Positions 23,190 through 34,111 of a stretch of 64,000 bases of DNA are shown in pieces (positions within the stretch are counted from its first letter, which is position 1; each line of letters begins with the position of its first letter). Source of the DNA: Quercus robur (Eukaryota; Streptophyta; Magnoliopsida; Fagales; Fagaceae); NCBI RefSeq assembly GCF_932294415.1, contig NC_065535.1, forward strand, positions 84,775,862 to 84,839,861, in the 5' to 3' direction. Below the pieces are notes generated by a model, which saw nothing but the letters and a program-made list of their open reading frames with translations, made no database searches and had not been told where the DNA came from. Both the position numbers and the translations under genes were made by a program.

Positions 23190-24140
23190 AAGTGCTAGAC
23201 AGAACCAAGGTCTTGCATGGTCCTCGGACTCAAACCTATGGGGAAACTAGACACTCTAAGAGCCCAAGTGCTAAACAGAACCAAGGTCTTGCATGGTCCT
23301 CGGACTCAAACCTATAGGAAAACTAGACACTCTAAAAGCCCAAGTGCTAGACAGAACCAAGGTCTTGCATGGTCCTCGGACTCAAACCTATAAGGAAACT
23401 AGACACTTTAAGAGCCTAAGTGCTAGACAAAACCAAGGTCTTGCATGGTCCTCAGACTCAAACCTATGGGGAAATTAGACACTCTAAGCGCCCAAGTGCT
23501 AGACAGAACCAAGGTCTTGCATGGTCCTCGAACTCAAACCTATGGGGAAACTAGACACTCTAAGAGCCCAAGTGCCAGACAGAACCAAGGTCTTGCATGG
23601 TCCTCGACTCAAACCTATGGAGAAACTAGACACTCTAAGAGCCCAAGTGCTAGACAGAACCAAGGTCTTGCATGGTCCTCGGACTCAAACCTATGGGGAA
23701 ACTAGACACTCTAAGCGCCCAAGTGCTAGACAGAACCAAGGTCTTGCATGGTCCTCGGACCCAAACCTATGGGGAAACTAGACACTCTAAGCGCCCAAGT
23801 GCTAGACAGAACTAAGGTCTTGCATGGTCCTCAAACTCAAAGCTATGGGGAAACTAGACACTCTAAGAGCCCAAGTGCTACACAGAACCAAGGTCTTGCA
23901 TGGTCCTCGGATTCAAACCTATGGGGAAACTAGACACTCTAAGAGCCCAAGTGCTAGACAAAACCAAGGTCTTGCATGGTCCTCGGACCCAAACCTATGG
24001 GGAAACTAGACACTCTAACAGCCTAAGTGCAAGACAGAACCAAAGTCTTGCATAGTCCTTGAACTTAAACCTACGGGAAACTAGCAACTTCAAGAAAGGC
24101 CTAAGTCCTAAGTGGAATGGAGGTCTTGTATGGTCCTCGG
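23190..24140 (+). repeat. tandem array, 76-bp unit, about 12-13 copies
   Basis: Units share AAGTGCTAGACAGAACCAAG, GTCTTGCATGGTCCTCGGAC and AACCTATGGGGAAACTAGAC, with the first and last copies more diverged. The period of 76 is not a multiple of three, so the short open frames here rotate and overlap. They are not genes. Confidence 0.95.
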
Positions 24141-24659
24141 CCCCCCGGCCTTATGGAAACTAACACACAATGGTGCCTTTCTGAGTGTTTAGACCAGGTA
24201 CAGTCATGCCTCGGTCCTCGGACCAGATACTTAAAACAAGTTAAAGCTACGAATATCATCGGAAACGCGGAAAAGAACCCTAGTACCTAGTGACCCCCTC
24301 AGACAGTTTATTTTAGATTACACGTACTCAGGCAGTCACCCCGTTCGCAATACAGAATGTGCGGCTGTTATCCCAGTTAGTCTTATATAGTTAACCTATT
24401 TAAAGTCGGCATTGTTGTGCTCGTGAGTTTCGATAAGTTCAAAGTAATAACTTTTTACTGACAAGGGCATCGGTTCTAAGTACGGTTCGAAAGAAGAGAC
24501 ACCAGCACATTCATTCACAAAATAATTATTGCAGAAAAGAAAGGACACATAAAATGCGATAAAATCATCTTTTATTAGATAAAGAGATAGTACAATATAC
24601 ATAAAAGGGCTTAGACAAGCCTATATCATAAGCTAACTATAAAAAAAAAAGAATACACA

Positions 24660-24915
24660 GGAACGACAGATCCTTCAATTTTGCTCTAGCAGCAACTAAG
24701 CAAGTCTGGATGGCACCAGTGATGGAAGAGAAGAAGAAGCAAAGGCACCTGGTCCACAACCTTGCTCTAGCAGCAACTAAGCAAGTCTGGATGGCACCAG
24801 TGATGGAAGAAAGGAAGAAGCGGGGATGCCAAATCCCCATACCTACTCTAACAGCAATCGAGCAAGTATCATTCTAGCAGCAATCAAGCAAGCACGGATG
24901 GTACCGACGATTGAA
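24660..24915. repeat. tandem duplication, about 90-bp unit, plus a decayed copy
   Basis: TTGCTCTAGCAGCAACTAAG begins copies at about 24672 and 24762, each followed by CAAGTCTGGATGGCACCAGT. Shorter related copies follow at 24844-24915. Confidence 0.85.
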
Positions 24916-25634
24916 AGTCGAAGCCCTTACATGCATAACACACGGCGCCGGACGGAAGTCACAGTGCTGTCGCACCAAAAATCTGATGCGACCTCCACCT
25001 GTTTCGGATTTTGGCTGAAGGAAGAAGAGGCTCATTTCTTGCCTTATTGAGGAGAAGAAATGTCTTGAGCCTTTGTCTCCCTTGCCCTGATCGGGCCATT
25101 CTGAATCTCGAAGATACCCAAGGCTTCTGAAGAGGGTGTGGTTCCTTCACCCTCACCCTAGCCTTAACCATTTCACCTCCTAAAACTCAGTCACACTGGT
25201 AATGGGGACTTTGGGAACAATTGGAGAGTTAGGAATCTGAAAAGCTCAAAGGGTTTGCAAATAAAAGGGAATGACCTCCCACCGTGCTTCTTATATAGGA
25301 GGCAAACCTGGTGGCAATCAATTCACCCAAATCTCCAAAAAGGAATTACAAGCGAAATAAATCTCGCTCAATTTCCAAGGTGATCTTCAACCGTTGAATT
25401 TATGTCACCTCGTGAAGGGACCCTCATTAAAGCACGCCTCGTATACCGAAGCAACAGGGACGCGGCTTGGATAGATTAAAAGAATGTCTCACAGCCAGGA
25501 ACGTGCCTTAGGCAAACAAAGAGACTCTGGCCTTTAGTGGAGGGCTTGACGTGGCAAGCCGAGACAGAGGCCCGATATCTCCAAAACCCTCCTCTCCGCC
25601 CGAGGAGCCGGATAGCAGGATTTTTATGGGCTAT

Positions 25635-26297
25635 TGTGGGGGGTAAAAGACCAGTAGGCCCATGTCGATGTCTATATTGGGCCAAAGGCCCAGCCCAAGG
25701 GAAAAATCCCTCCTCAATCGCGGGGAGGAAAAGCCCCTCCTCGGCCATAGGGAGAGCCCTCATCGGCACAGTGTAGCCAAGGATGGAGGAGGTAACCTAC
25801 CACCGATAGTGACACTCCCTATCATCCCACGGAGCGGGAAAAGTACTAAAGCAAAAAAGGACAGCGAAAGTGTTTAAAGGAAAGGCTGTCATTATTGCAT
25901 TCAGTGCCTTGTGCCTGACACGGCCATACTTCTCTGTCCTTACAACCACTCCTAACAACTGGAGGGAAAGGCTGATGGGACAAGTACCTACCCTAGGGAC
26001 CCCATTCAGGAGGAAGAAAATTACTATAAAAAGGGAGTAAAGAGAGACAGAGAAAGGGGGGCGAAAACCCCCCAACACATAAGAGGGACCAAAAAGGGCT
26101 CCTGGAACCGTGCCGAGGACCAATTCTCCCAGATGAACTTAGTCCATCTCATCCGGATCGAGTAAAACACCAGGATAACTCTTGTTCATACACCAAAGCC
26201 TAGCTCTTTGGCCCACTCTCTACAAATTCATTGTACCGGGCTCGCTAGTCTAAGGTCCCACGCATCCTGGGCCGGATCGGAAAAATCGGACCCTACA
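25635..26297 (+). repeat. 3' LTR (663 bp)
   Basis: Begins TGTGGGGGGTAAAAG and ends CGGACCCTACA. TATAAAAAGG at 26025-26034 is a good core promoter and sets the plus orientation. Confidence 0.88.
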
Positions 26298-26541
26298 CCT
26301 ACATTTTTATTTTACCACTTTTAGTCCCTAAACCAATTAACGCGTGTTATTTTTGTCCTTTCCATCAGTCAATCGATGGAAATAGCTGAGGTGGCTGCCG
26401 GAGAAATTAAAATATTATAAAAAATACCACATCACCCATGACACATCAGCATATAAATTTAAAAAATTAATTTATTAATTTTAACTAAATAATACAAATA
26501 AAAACAAAATTAAAAACTAAAATTCACCTGAATTAAGATTA

Positions 26542-27599
26542 TTCTTCATGTTCTTCAGATTGTTCTTCATTTTACATCTTGTTCTTCATATTCTTCCCAA
26601 ATCAAACCCAGCAACCAAGAACTTAAACCCATCACAAGAACACAAACCCAACAACCCAAGAACTCAAACCCAGATCACTAGGACATAAATGAAAACAAGA
26701 AGAAAAAACCCAAATTCAACACCTCAGAGATCATCAAACCTAACACCATCAGATCTACCATAAATCAAGATCATCGAATTCTTCATGTTCTTCCCCAAAT
26801 TCTAACACAATTAACACTGAATTCTCAGAAAATCAAACCCATAAACCCAGTTAACAAACCAACCCAAATTAAACCCAGATCAAGAAACCAATCACAACAA
26901 ACCTAGACCAACACAATCAAATCCAAACCAACACAATCAAACCCAGATCCCACCACTAATGACCGACACAATCAAGCCACCACTACCTCGCCAATCAAAA
27001 ACATTTCTTCATAAGATGAACTTCAACTCAAAAACCCACAAAAATTCTAGAACATGACCACCACTGCCACCAAAAAAGTCACCAAACCCACCGATCAGTC
27101 AATAAACCCACACCAAGACGATGGTCGAGATCGATGAGCTCCATTGTGACCAAGACCGGGATGAAGACCGAGACCTGCGAGCTCCATTGTGGCCGAGACG
27201 GTGGCCGAGACGGAGGCCGAAACCGAGTTCCATTCTCTCTAAACCACTGCCGGCCCCCTTCCTCTAGATCTGCTCCAAACTGCCGGCCTCATCTCATTCT
27301 CTCCCTCTCTCTCTCTAAAATCAGATCAAGGTTTAAAAAGGTCTGATAATAAATAAATAAATAATTGTTTGATGCTTTTGACTAACTCACTTAAAGAAAA
27401 GTAAATACACTTAAAACTAAAATGATCTAATGATGAATTTTTGTTTGGGTTGGTTAAGATGAGAGAATAAAGTTTGAGTTTGAGATGAAAAAAAGAAAAA
27501 GTGTGTGGCCGGTTTGAGAATAATGTTCAGGTTTGGATCTTATGTTAATTTTTTGGGTTTTATAATTTTTGGGTTGGTGTTCTTGTTCAAGAAACTTTT
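26542..27599. other. MULE interior, no recognised gene
   Basis: AT-rich with a GC-richer block at about 27120-27290 containing repeated CCGAGACGGTGGCCGAGACG. This block could be captured host DNA, as in Pack-MULEs, but no protein family is recognised. The single short plus-strand frame (27134-27346) is low complexity. Confidence 0.45.
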
Positions 27600-27889
27600 A
27601 GATCTTAATTCATGTGAATTTTAGTTTTTAATTTTGTTTTTATTTTCATTATTTAGTTAAAATTTTAAATTTATATGCTGATGTGTCACGGGTGATATGG
27701 CATTTTTTATAATATTTTAATTCCTCCGGCAGCCACCTCAGCTATTTCCGTCAGTTGATTGATGGAAATGACAAAAATAACACGAGTTAATTAATTTAGG
27801 GACTAAAAGTGGTAAAATTAAAATGTAGGGACCAAAATGGAAAAAAATCAAAATGTAGGGACTAAAAGTACATTTATGCCTTCTTAATA

Positions 27890-28243
27890 ATATGTCAAAT
27901 TCATGTTGACCTACATACCTAATATACATATAAATTGTAAGCGAAGAATTGAATAATTAAAAAGAAATTGATGTCTTAATTAGTAAATACACATACAACT
28001 TTAAAGTAGGCTTGTTTGTATGCTTATAAAATGTAAAAGGTTAATTTTTTTATGTAATGTATTAATGTTAATCCAATATGTCTCATTTCATACGTTGAAA
28101 TGATCATTCTGGTGTTAATCTAACAAAACTTGTTAATTAAGTAGGCAATGCGGATCGTATCATGTCAAACCACAAAATAAATATGACATGTAGAGTTCTG
28201 GGGCTAACACAATTATTAAATGAGTAATGGTTGTGTTGGCCCA
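27890..28243. other. intergenic, no gene seen
   Basis: AT-rich. Words such as GGATCGTATCATGTCAAACC may be the other side of the old hAT-like relic at about 22584. Confidence 0.4.
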
Positions 28244-28427
28244 TAAAGTTAAATGTTCATATAAAGTTAAGAGTAATTCTTACATTCTTCGGAAGCAATG
28301 CTCCCTCCTTTCACATGAGGGGTGGGCCTTATGGTGGGACCCATGTGTGAGGCCTACCCCTCATGTGAGAAGAGGGAGCATTGCTCCCGAAGCACCTAAG
28401 TTTTTTCCTAAAGTTAAATGTTCATAT
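28244..28427. mobile_element. hairpin element with 19-bp flanking repeats
   Basis: TAAAGTTAAATGTTCATAT occurs at 28244-28262 and 28409-28427. The 146-bp insert holds a near-perfect inverted repeat (28287-28392) with about 43-bp arms, CTTCGGAAGCAATGCTCCCT... against the inverse of ...AGGGAGCATTGCTCCCGAAG. No coding capacity. Confidence 0.75.
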
Positions 28428-28633
28428 CTCATCACAATATACATCTAACCCATCAATATGAATTGTCACCCTTACTTCAAAAAAAAAAAAAAAAAAAAAA
28501 CTTTTTTCATTTGCTTTGGAAATGGAGAAATTTTGTCAAGTGTCTCAATTCTCAAACACGAGTCATATCTCCTCTTCAACTCTGCCCCATTTGGTGTATG
28601 TTTGTAAAGAAAGTTCATTATAAAATGAAGATT

Positions 28634-29099
28634 TGTTGATGTGGGCCGCGTGGCTTGTATTGCCAAGCCCAAGTCAACACAAGTTTACCAAATACTTGTT
28701 GTATTAGGAGTCCAAGGTAGCCGACCTAGCATATATTCCTATATATATGTTTATTAGTTACGGCAATAGAGGAGATTCCTAATAACCTAGGAAGTAAAGC
28801 CAAGTGAGAGAATTAGACAATTCCTAAAAACCTAACAGCAGCCGCATAAGAAGAAGAATAGTGTTTTCTTATCTTGTGGGTGAGAGAGAGTTATGGTGTA
28901 TTGGGATTTGGGTTTTTTGATAGTGTTCTTGTGAATTATTATATCTCCCTATTTTTATAGTGATATTTCTCAATCGTCGCCATGGAGGTAGGCAGTTTGC
29001 CGAACCATTTAAATTCTTGTGTTTTTGTGTGTGCTTGTTATTTAATTTCCGCTCATTTACTGTTATTAATTTGAGTCTTGGGGTGCTATATGCACAACA
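28634..29099 (+). mobile_element. solo LTR, Copia-like (466 bp)
   Basis: AGATT is duplicated at 28629-28633 and 29100-29104. The ends are TGTTGATG and GCACAACA, with TGTTG...CAACA inverted. The stretch GTCGCCATGGAGGTAGGCAG, followed by TTGCCGAACC, is typical of plant Copia LTR R/U5 regions. No internal domain or second LTR is present, so this is the product of LTR-LTR recombination. Confidence 0.88.
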
Positions 29100-29104
29100 A
29101 GATT

Positions 29105-30475
29105 TAATATTTCTCAAATCTAAAGATGAACGCGATGTCATGTTATTTGAAATCAATAATCTTTCATTATTTGATGGTGTGAGATTTTAAATGATACGAT
29201 ACTATGTATTCATTTGAATATATTATAGATTAATCTTCACCATGACATAGATTTCCTTCCTTTCAAATCATATAGAAAGATCCTGATTCCCCTTAACTTT
29301 TTAGTTTATAGAAAATCAGTTCTTTTTTCTTTCTTTTTTTCCATTATCTTTACTTAAATTTAAATTGAAAAGAGTAGTTTTGAAAGCTTTTTTTTTTTAA
29401 TTATAAAAAAGTATTAAAAGCCATTCTCGTAAGCAATTGAAGTTTTAAACAAGACCAGCGGATGCAATGGTGCTAAAGGACTTTTAGAAAGGGTTTTGAT
29501 TAAAAATTCACCACCAAATTACATATGGACTTGAAAAAAAAAAAGAAGAAAAAAATTGCCAAGTCATAGACTCATACATAGTTGAAAGATTGACAGAAAA
29601 GAGACTACACAATTTATTAGTGGATACTTTTGTTTTTTGAAAGGATTATTAGTGGGATAATTGATAGATACTGTTCAGTGTTTTATTATGGAATAAACTT
29701 CAATTCTGGTGCCACAACTTGTAGCACAATTTTTGTCACAACTCGTCTATGTGGTGAGTTATGGTTGGTGGAGAAGTGCCCCCACATAGACCCACCATCA
29801 CCCACGAGTTATGCCGCTAACAATGCTCATCTTTAGGAGTGTCATCACTGTCATCATGTCTCCGTATGGCTTAATTAGCAAAAAAATACTAGAGTGAGTA
29901 ACATCCTTAGGACAACTTTAATTTTGGGGTGGAGCTTGTGTCGGTGAATGAGTGCATTGAACACATTGAGGTTCGGACTTGTATCCAAAACTGGACATGT
30001 CCAATCGTGTCTTAAATTTTTAGCCTTTTTTTTTTTTTTTTTTTTTTTTTTCTTTTGGGTGCTGAACATAGGTACAAACAGAAAGAAAAGAAATTACAAA
30101 AGAGGCTTGCCCCTCTTAAGAGCAAAGGACTTTGTACAAATTTTTAGAACAATTAGACCACCACACCATTTGGGTGAGTTGGTACCTCCTTAAGCACGGT
30201 GCGATTTGCTTTGTGAGCACAAATAAAATTGCATGAAGGGCGACTAATCGAGTAATGCTATACCTCTACCCAAGGAATAGAGTCAACTTTTTCTTCGCGC
30301 AACCAAGCCCCAGTGATGTTACCAACTCAGTTTCTTCCCAAAGCATAATGGACTACTTTGTAATTTTGCAATGCAACTTCAAAATTTGGTTTTATCCATT
30401 AAGTTGGGGAGGAGACCACACTTTTAAGACTTTTGACTCCTTTTGATATCCCTTTTAGGTTAATCGATGCTCTTG
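29105..30475. other. intergenic, no gene seen
   Basis: AT-rich. A 27-nt poly(T) run lies near 30027. TTATTAGTGG occurs on both sides of a short T-rich stretch at about 29616-29653, possibly another tail-only insertion. Confidence 0.5.
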
Positions 30476-30523
30476 GAGAAGCCCTGTTTTTCTTTTTCCT
30501 TTTTGATAAACAGAGAAGCCCTG
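30476..30523 (-). mobile_element. tail-only retroinsertion (TGTTTATC-A-rich)
   Basis: GAGAAGCCCTG is exactly repeated at 30476-30486 and 30513-30523. The 26-bp insert on the minus strand is TGTTTATC followed by three five-A runs broken by GG and G. Confidence 0.7.
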
Positions 30524-30677
30524 CTTATGTCTCTTTCCAATTGGAAATGATCCACTTTATCACCTATAAATATTGATTTCTTTCCTGCCATCCATAATCA
30601 TGAAAAAATGAAGCAAAAAATAGATTTTTTCTTACACTAATCCCTGTTAATCCTAGGTAGTGGCCTGGATCTATTAC

Positions 30678-30725
30678 CAACATAACTGTTTTTTTTTTTT
30701 TTTTTTGAGAAACAACATAATTGTT
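30678..30725 (-). mobile_element. tail-only retroinsertion (TTTCTC-A16)
   Basis: CAACATAACTGTT (30678-30690) and CAACATAATTGTT (30713-30725), 12 of 13 identical, flank a 22-bp insert that is TTTCTC plus 16 A on the minus strand. Confidence 0.75.
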
Positions 30726-31322
30726 AAATCTTGAATACTAACGATTTTTTTTAAAAAAAATATTGTGTATCATAAGATATATAGATACCTTAAAATAAAT
30801 AAAGTATTATATATGACATATAGTAATCATACCTATATAATTTTATTTTTTTAAGAAGCAATCATACACGTAAAATAAAAATTATAAAATAACTCATCCA
30901 TGCTACCTTCATATTTGACCAATTAATAGAGTTATGTAATTGTTAGGCAAATTTTTGTGGTTATAATACTTCCTCTATGAAGAATATTGATTCGAATCCC
31001 CCTTGTTGTAAGATGATGATGATGATAACAGCAACAGCAACAACAACAATAACTTCTATTAGTTACTAAAAGCCAAGAAATTTGTAACTCAATGGCTCTC
31101 CTTTACGAGGAGAATCAAGATTCAAATTCATCATTCCCTATTGTTGTAATTATGGAATTATAATAATATTGATTATTAACAATGGAGGATTTAGGAAGGG
31201 TTTCAAATTAAACTAAACCTTCATGTTTCATAAACTACAAATTAAAAACTATAATTTGGAGGCTTTCAAATTAAACCACATTGTTTGATAATTTACAAAT
31301 TAAATCGTATACTTTTACAAAC

Positions 31323-31325
<3 letters not shown>
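30726..31325. other. intergenic with simple repeats
   Basis: AT-rich, with a GATGAT/AACAGCAAC microsatellite near 31011-31048 and a GATTCGAATCCCCC word near 30989 reminiscent of a SINE B box. No gene. Confidence 0.5.

Positions 31326-31418
<93 letters not shown>
31326..31418. repeat. (CT)n microsatellite
   Basis: About 46 uninterrupted CT units. Confidence 0.97.
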
Positions 31419-31421
<3 letters not shown>

Positions 31422-31664
31422 TTAGATCACATTGGTTAGGGTTTAAATTGAAATGGATTTAAAAGTTCATGGTTAGGGTTTTGAAACTATATATATGGTT
31501 CAATATTCAATTTCCTAAGAGAGAGAAACAGAAAGACCGCATTATGTGACAATTGATAAAAGATTACAAGCAATTTTAGGGATACAATTTTTTCACAACT
31601 TGTTAAGTTGGAAAGTTTTGATTTGAGCAACAACAATTTTACTTGAGTCTACCATTGACACCAC

Positions 31665-31860
31665 TTTTTTTTTTCTTTCTTTTTTTTAAAAAAAAAAGAT
31701 ACGATAAAATTTGAACATATGACATCAACTTTATAATGATTACTCTTTATTATCATTTAGCCAAAACACTGATTGGATTCTTTTTGGTGTATGCAAGACT
31801 TAAACCTAGACCATTTATTCAATAACAAGAGAGTTTACTAGTTGAACTAACTAGAACTCA
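31665..31860 (-). mobile_element. tRNA-derived SINE copy
   Basis: On the minus strand: an A-box-like TAGTTCAACTAGTAAAC (31849-31833), a B-box-like GGTTTAAGTCTTGC (31806-31793), a core shared with 45871-46171 (AAAGAGTAATCATTATA, GTTCAAATTTTATCGTATCT) and then an A/T-rich tail. The same family recurs at 45803, 48019 and 53696. Confidence 0.65.
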
Positions 31861-31985
31861 TCATTAACTCTATTTTTATTATTCACTAATCACAATAGAT
31901 CATATTAACAATTGTAAAAAATATTGTAACTCTTGACTTATTTAGTAAAAAAAAAAAAAAAACAATGAATCATTGATGATGTTGT

Positions 31986-32032
31986 GTGCCAACAATGAAT
32001 TACTTTTTTTTAATAATCGTGCCAACAATGAA
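31986..32032 (-). mobile_element. tail-only retroinsertion (GATTATT-A8)
   Basis: GTGCCAACAATGAA is exactly repeated at 31986-31999 and 32019-32032 around a 19-bp insert (GATTATT, A run, GTAA on the minus strand). Confidence 0.65.
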
Positions 32033-33477
32033 AAATGATACGATATTATGGAAGTATGTCATTATTATACTCTCAGGAAATAATTGCTCACAAACAATGT
32101 AATATACAACTATGTAATGGTCTAGTTAAGGATGCAATATATATCCTTATCAAATCTCATTCCCTCTCCCTTCAGTATGTTTTTGTTTTTTGTTTTTTAA
32201 ATTCTACAACTAGTTCCAACTGGTTGGCACCTTCTGGTGTTTCTTCATGGAAATACTTATTTTAGATAATCTTGAATATTGTAATTAAATCAAGATATTG
32301 TCAGCATAGTAAGAGGCTTACGCAAAAGAAACAAATAAAAAGATAAAAGAGGGAAAATATAATATCTTTAAAAGCTAATTTTGTCATTGTATTTTTTTAT
32401 ATATATAAAAAATTGGTTCTTTGTATACACTATACAGGTCTCTCTCTCTCTCTCTCTCATAAACAAAATAAGGAGAGAAAAATGAGATAAATATTGAATA
32501 TATTTAAAGGGTATGTATTACAGTCATTAAAAAATTAGAAGAATTTGCTTCCTCCCTTGCACATGTAACCACACTTACATGTGTAACTGTGCGTTTATAA
32601 TGGTGACATAAAATAAAAATGTCTATCTAACTTATGTATTAGATGCATGTAATATCTCACTCACAGTGTGTAGATCCTCTTTCCTCACAGCGTGTGGCCT
32701 TCTCATACATAAGATACCACCATATTTAGTAACCATCACTCACCACCATATTTAGTAACCATCACTCAACTTTGGAGAATGAAATGCCATATTTCATTGT
32801 TACATATATCCAAGTGGATGTTTCTTACATAAACCAATATAAAAATTCTATCTCCATCAAATAAATAAGAATCCGATTGTTTGCATCAAAAAAGAAAAGA
32901 AAAAATCCATGTTATAGGTATATTGTGCCAAGAGAACCCCAATATTAATTTATCTTTTGATAATTTGATAGTTATAATAGAAGAGGAGGGGATTGAACTA
33001 GTGCGTCTCCATTAGAAATTAATGCTATCTTTCTTAAAAATAAATAAATAAATAAGTACCATTTTTTCTTGGCCGAGTAAGAGTTACTATGAATTTACTA
33101 TTTTTATGTTTATGTGTATGTTATCTAGGCCAAATTTCTTCTTTACCCTTTTCCCTAATGAGAAGGGTGCATCATATATGTCTTTTTCCATTTTTCTTAT
33201 AAAGTAGGGGGAAAAGAAGATTTAAACCTTAAACGTTAAGGTTGAAAACTCTAGGAGGTGGTAGTAGGATATATGTGTATGTGAATGTCTCAGTTGAAAA
33301 TACTAAGAAGTCAATTGAGCTACAATGTACTCTTAATTGAGCTATTTTTTGATAATTCAATAATTAGAAGAGGATACGAACTTTGGATTTTTCCGACAGA
33401 AACACTATAAAAGTGCTACCCAATTGAGCTATAAAACTCTTGGTAATAGAGCTAGCAAGATTTGAATATTCTTTTAA

Positions 33478-33511
<34 letters not shown>

Positions 33512-33623
33512 TTATGGATATGATAATATTTCAACATATAACTTTTCTCCATGATATTTTTTTTCCAAAATTTTGACAAAATTTTGAATCTTTAAGTATA
33601 AATTAGAAACTGCAACCTAGGAT
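32033..33623. other. intergenic, no gene seen
   Basis: AT-rich, with a short (CT)n at 32440-32458, a direct repeat of CACCATATTTAGTAACCATC near 32706 and 32742, and (TA)n at 33486-33510. Confidence 0.55.
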
Positions 33624-33678
33624 TTTTATACAAGCTTTTTTTTTTTTTTTTTTTTTTTGAGAAATTTTATACAAGCTT
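33624..33678 (-). mobile_element. tail-only retroinsertion (TTTCTC-A21)
   Basis: TTTTATACAAGCTT is exactly repeated at 33624-33637 and 33665-33678. The 27-bp insert on the minus strand is just TTTCTC plus 21 A, the same final bases as the LINE at 4983-5310. Confidence 0.8.
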
Positions 33679-34111
33679 GTAGCGCAAAATTTGCCATATT
33701 TGGTTATATAAAAGAACACCAAAATTTGGTGGTACAACTATAAGGACCGAGGAATATGTCGGACGTTTATTTTGTTTGTTTATTGTTCTTTTAAACACAC
33801 GTAACGTACTTTCCACCCCCCCTCTCGTCCCGAGATCAAATGACAATAGACATAAAGCACTCGCACAGACACTAGCATTCATTTGTCTCTGCTTTCTTTT
33901 TAGCTTTCCTTATTCCTGGATAGAAGTAGAAGCGGCCAAGCCATCACTGTTTTGGAAGAATTGTAAATGCCTACTAAGTTTTCACGTCCCTCATAAAACA
34001 ATAAGCAACCAAGCGTGATTGTTAGCCTTCGTTTGACAGAGAAAAAGAAGCAAGGGAAACATATTATATAATTCAAAGACAAAGATAGTGATTCTTGGTT
34101 TCATCGTAGAT

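Larger units (their letters stand above)
22770..26297 (+). mobile_element. non-autonomous LTR retrotransposon nested in the MULE
   Basis: CCTAC is duplicated at 22765-22769 and 26298-26302, exactly interrupting the MULE terminal repeat. The ends are TGTGAGGGG and ACCCTACA (TG...CA). The orientation is plus, judged from a TATA box in the right LTR. No gag or pol motif is recognisable in the interior (22865-25634). It holds a 76-bp tandem array and other internal duplications, so the element would need enzymes from elsewhere. Confidence 0.88.
22713..27880. mobile_element. MULE-type DNA transposon, split by an LTR element
   Basis: Nine-base duplications TTCTTAATA flank it exactly (22704-22712 and 27881-27889), the size made by Mutator-like transposases. 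The left end is GGTGTAAATGCACTTTTAGT and the right end inverted is GGCATAAATGTACTTTTAGT. Inverted homology continues about 290 bp on each side: 22713-22769 plus 26303-26541 against 27880-27600. Removing the nested LTR element and one target copy leaves about 1.6 kb. No transposase is visible, so it is non-autonomous. Confidence 0.9.

Noticed and set aside
23293..24009. Series of 61-86-codon open frames with near-identical peptides
   Set aside because: They are the rotating frames of the 76-bp tandem array inside a retrotransposon, not a gene family.
23190..24140. CRISPR-like regular repeats
   Set aside because: Units are contiguous with no unique spacers, and the context is a plant retrotransposon.
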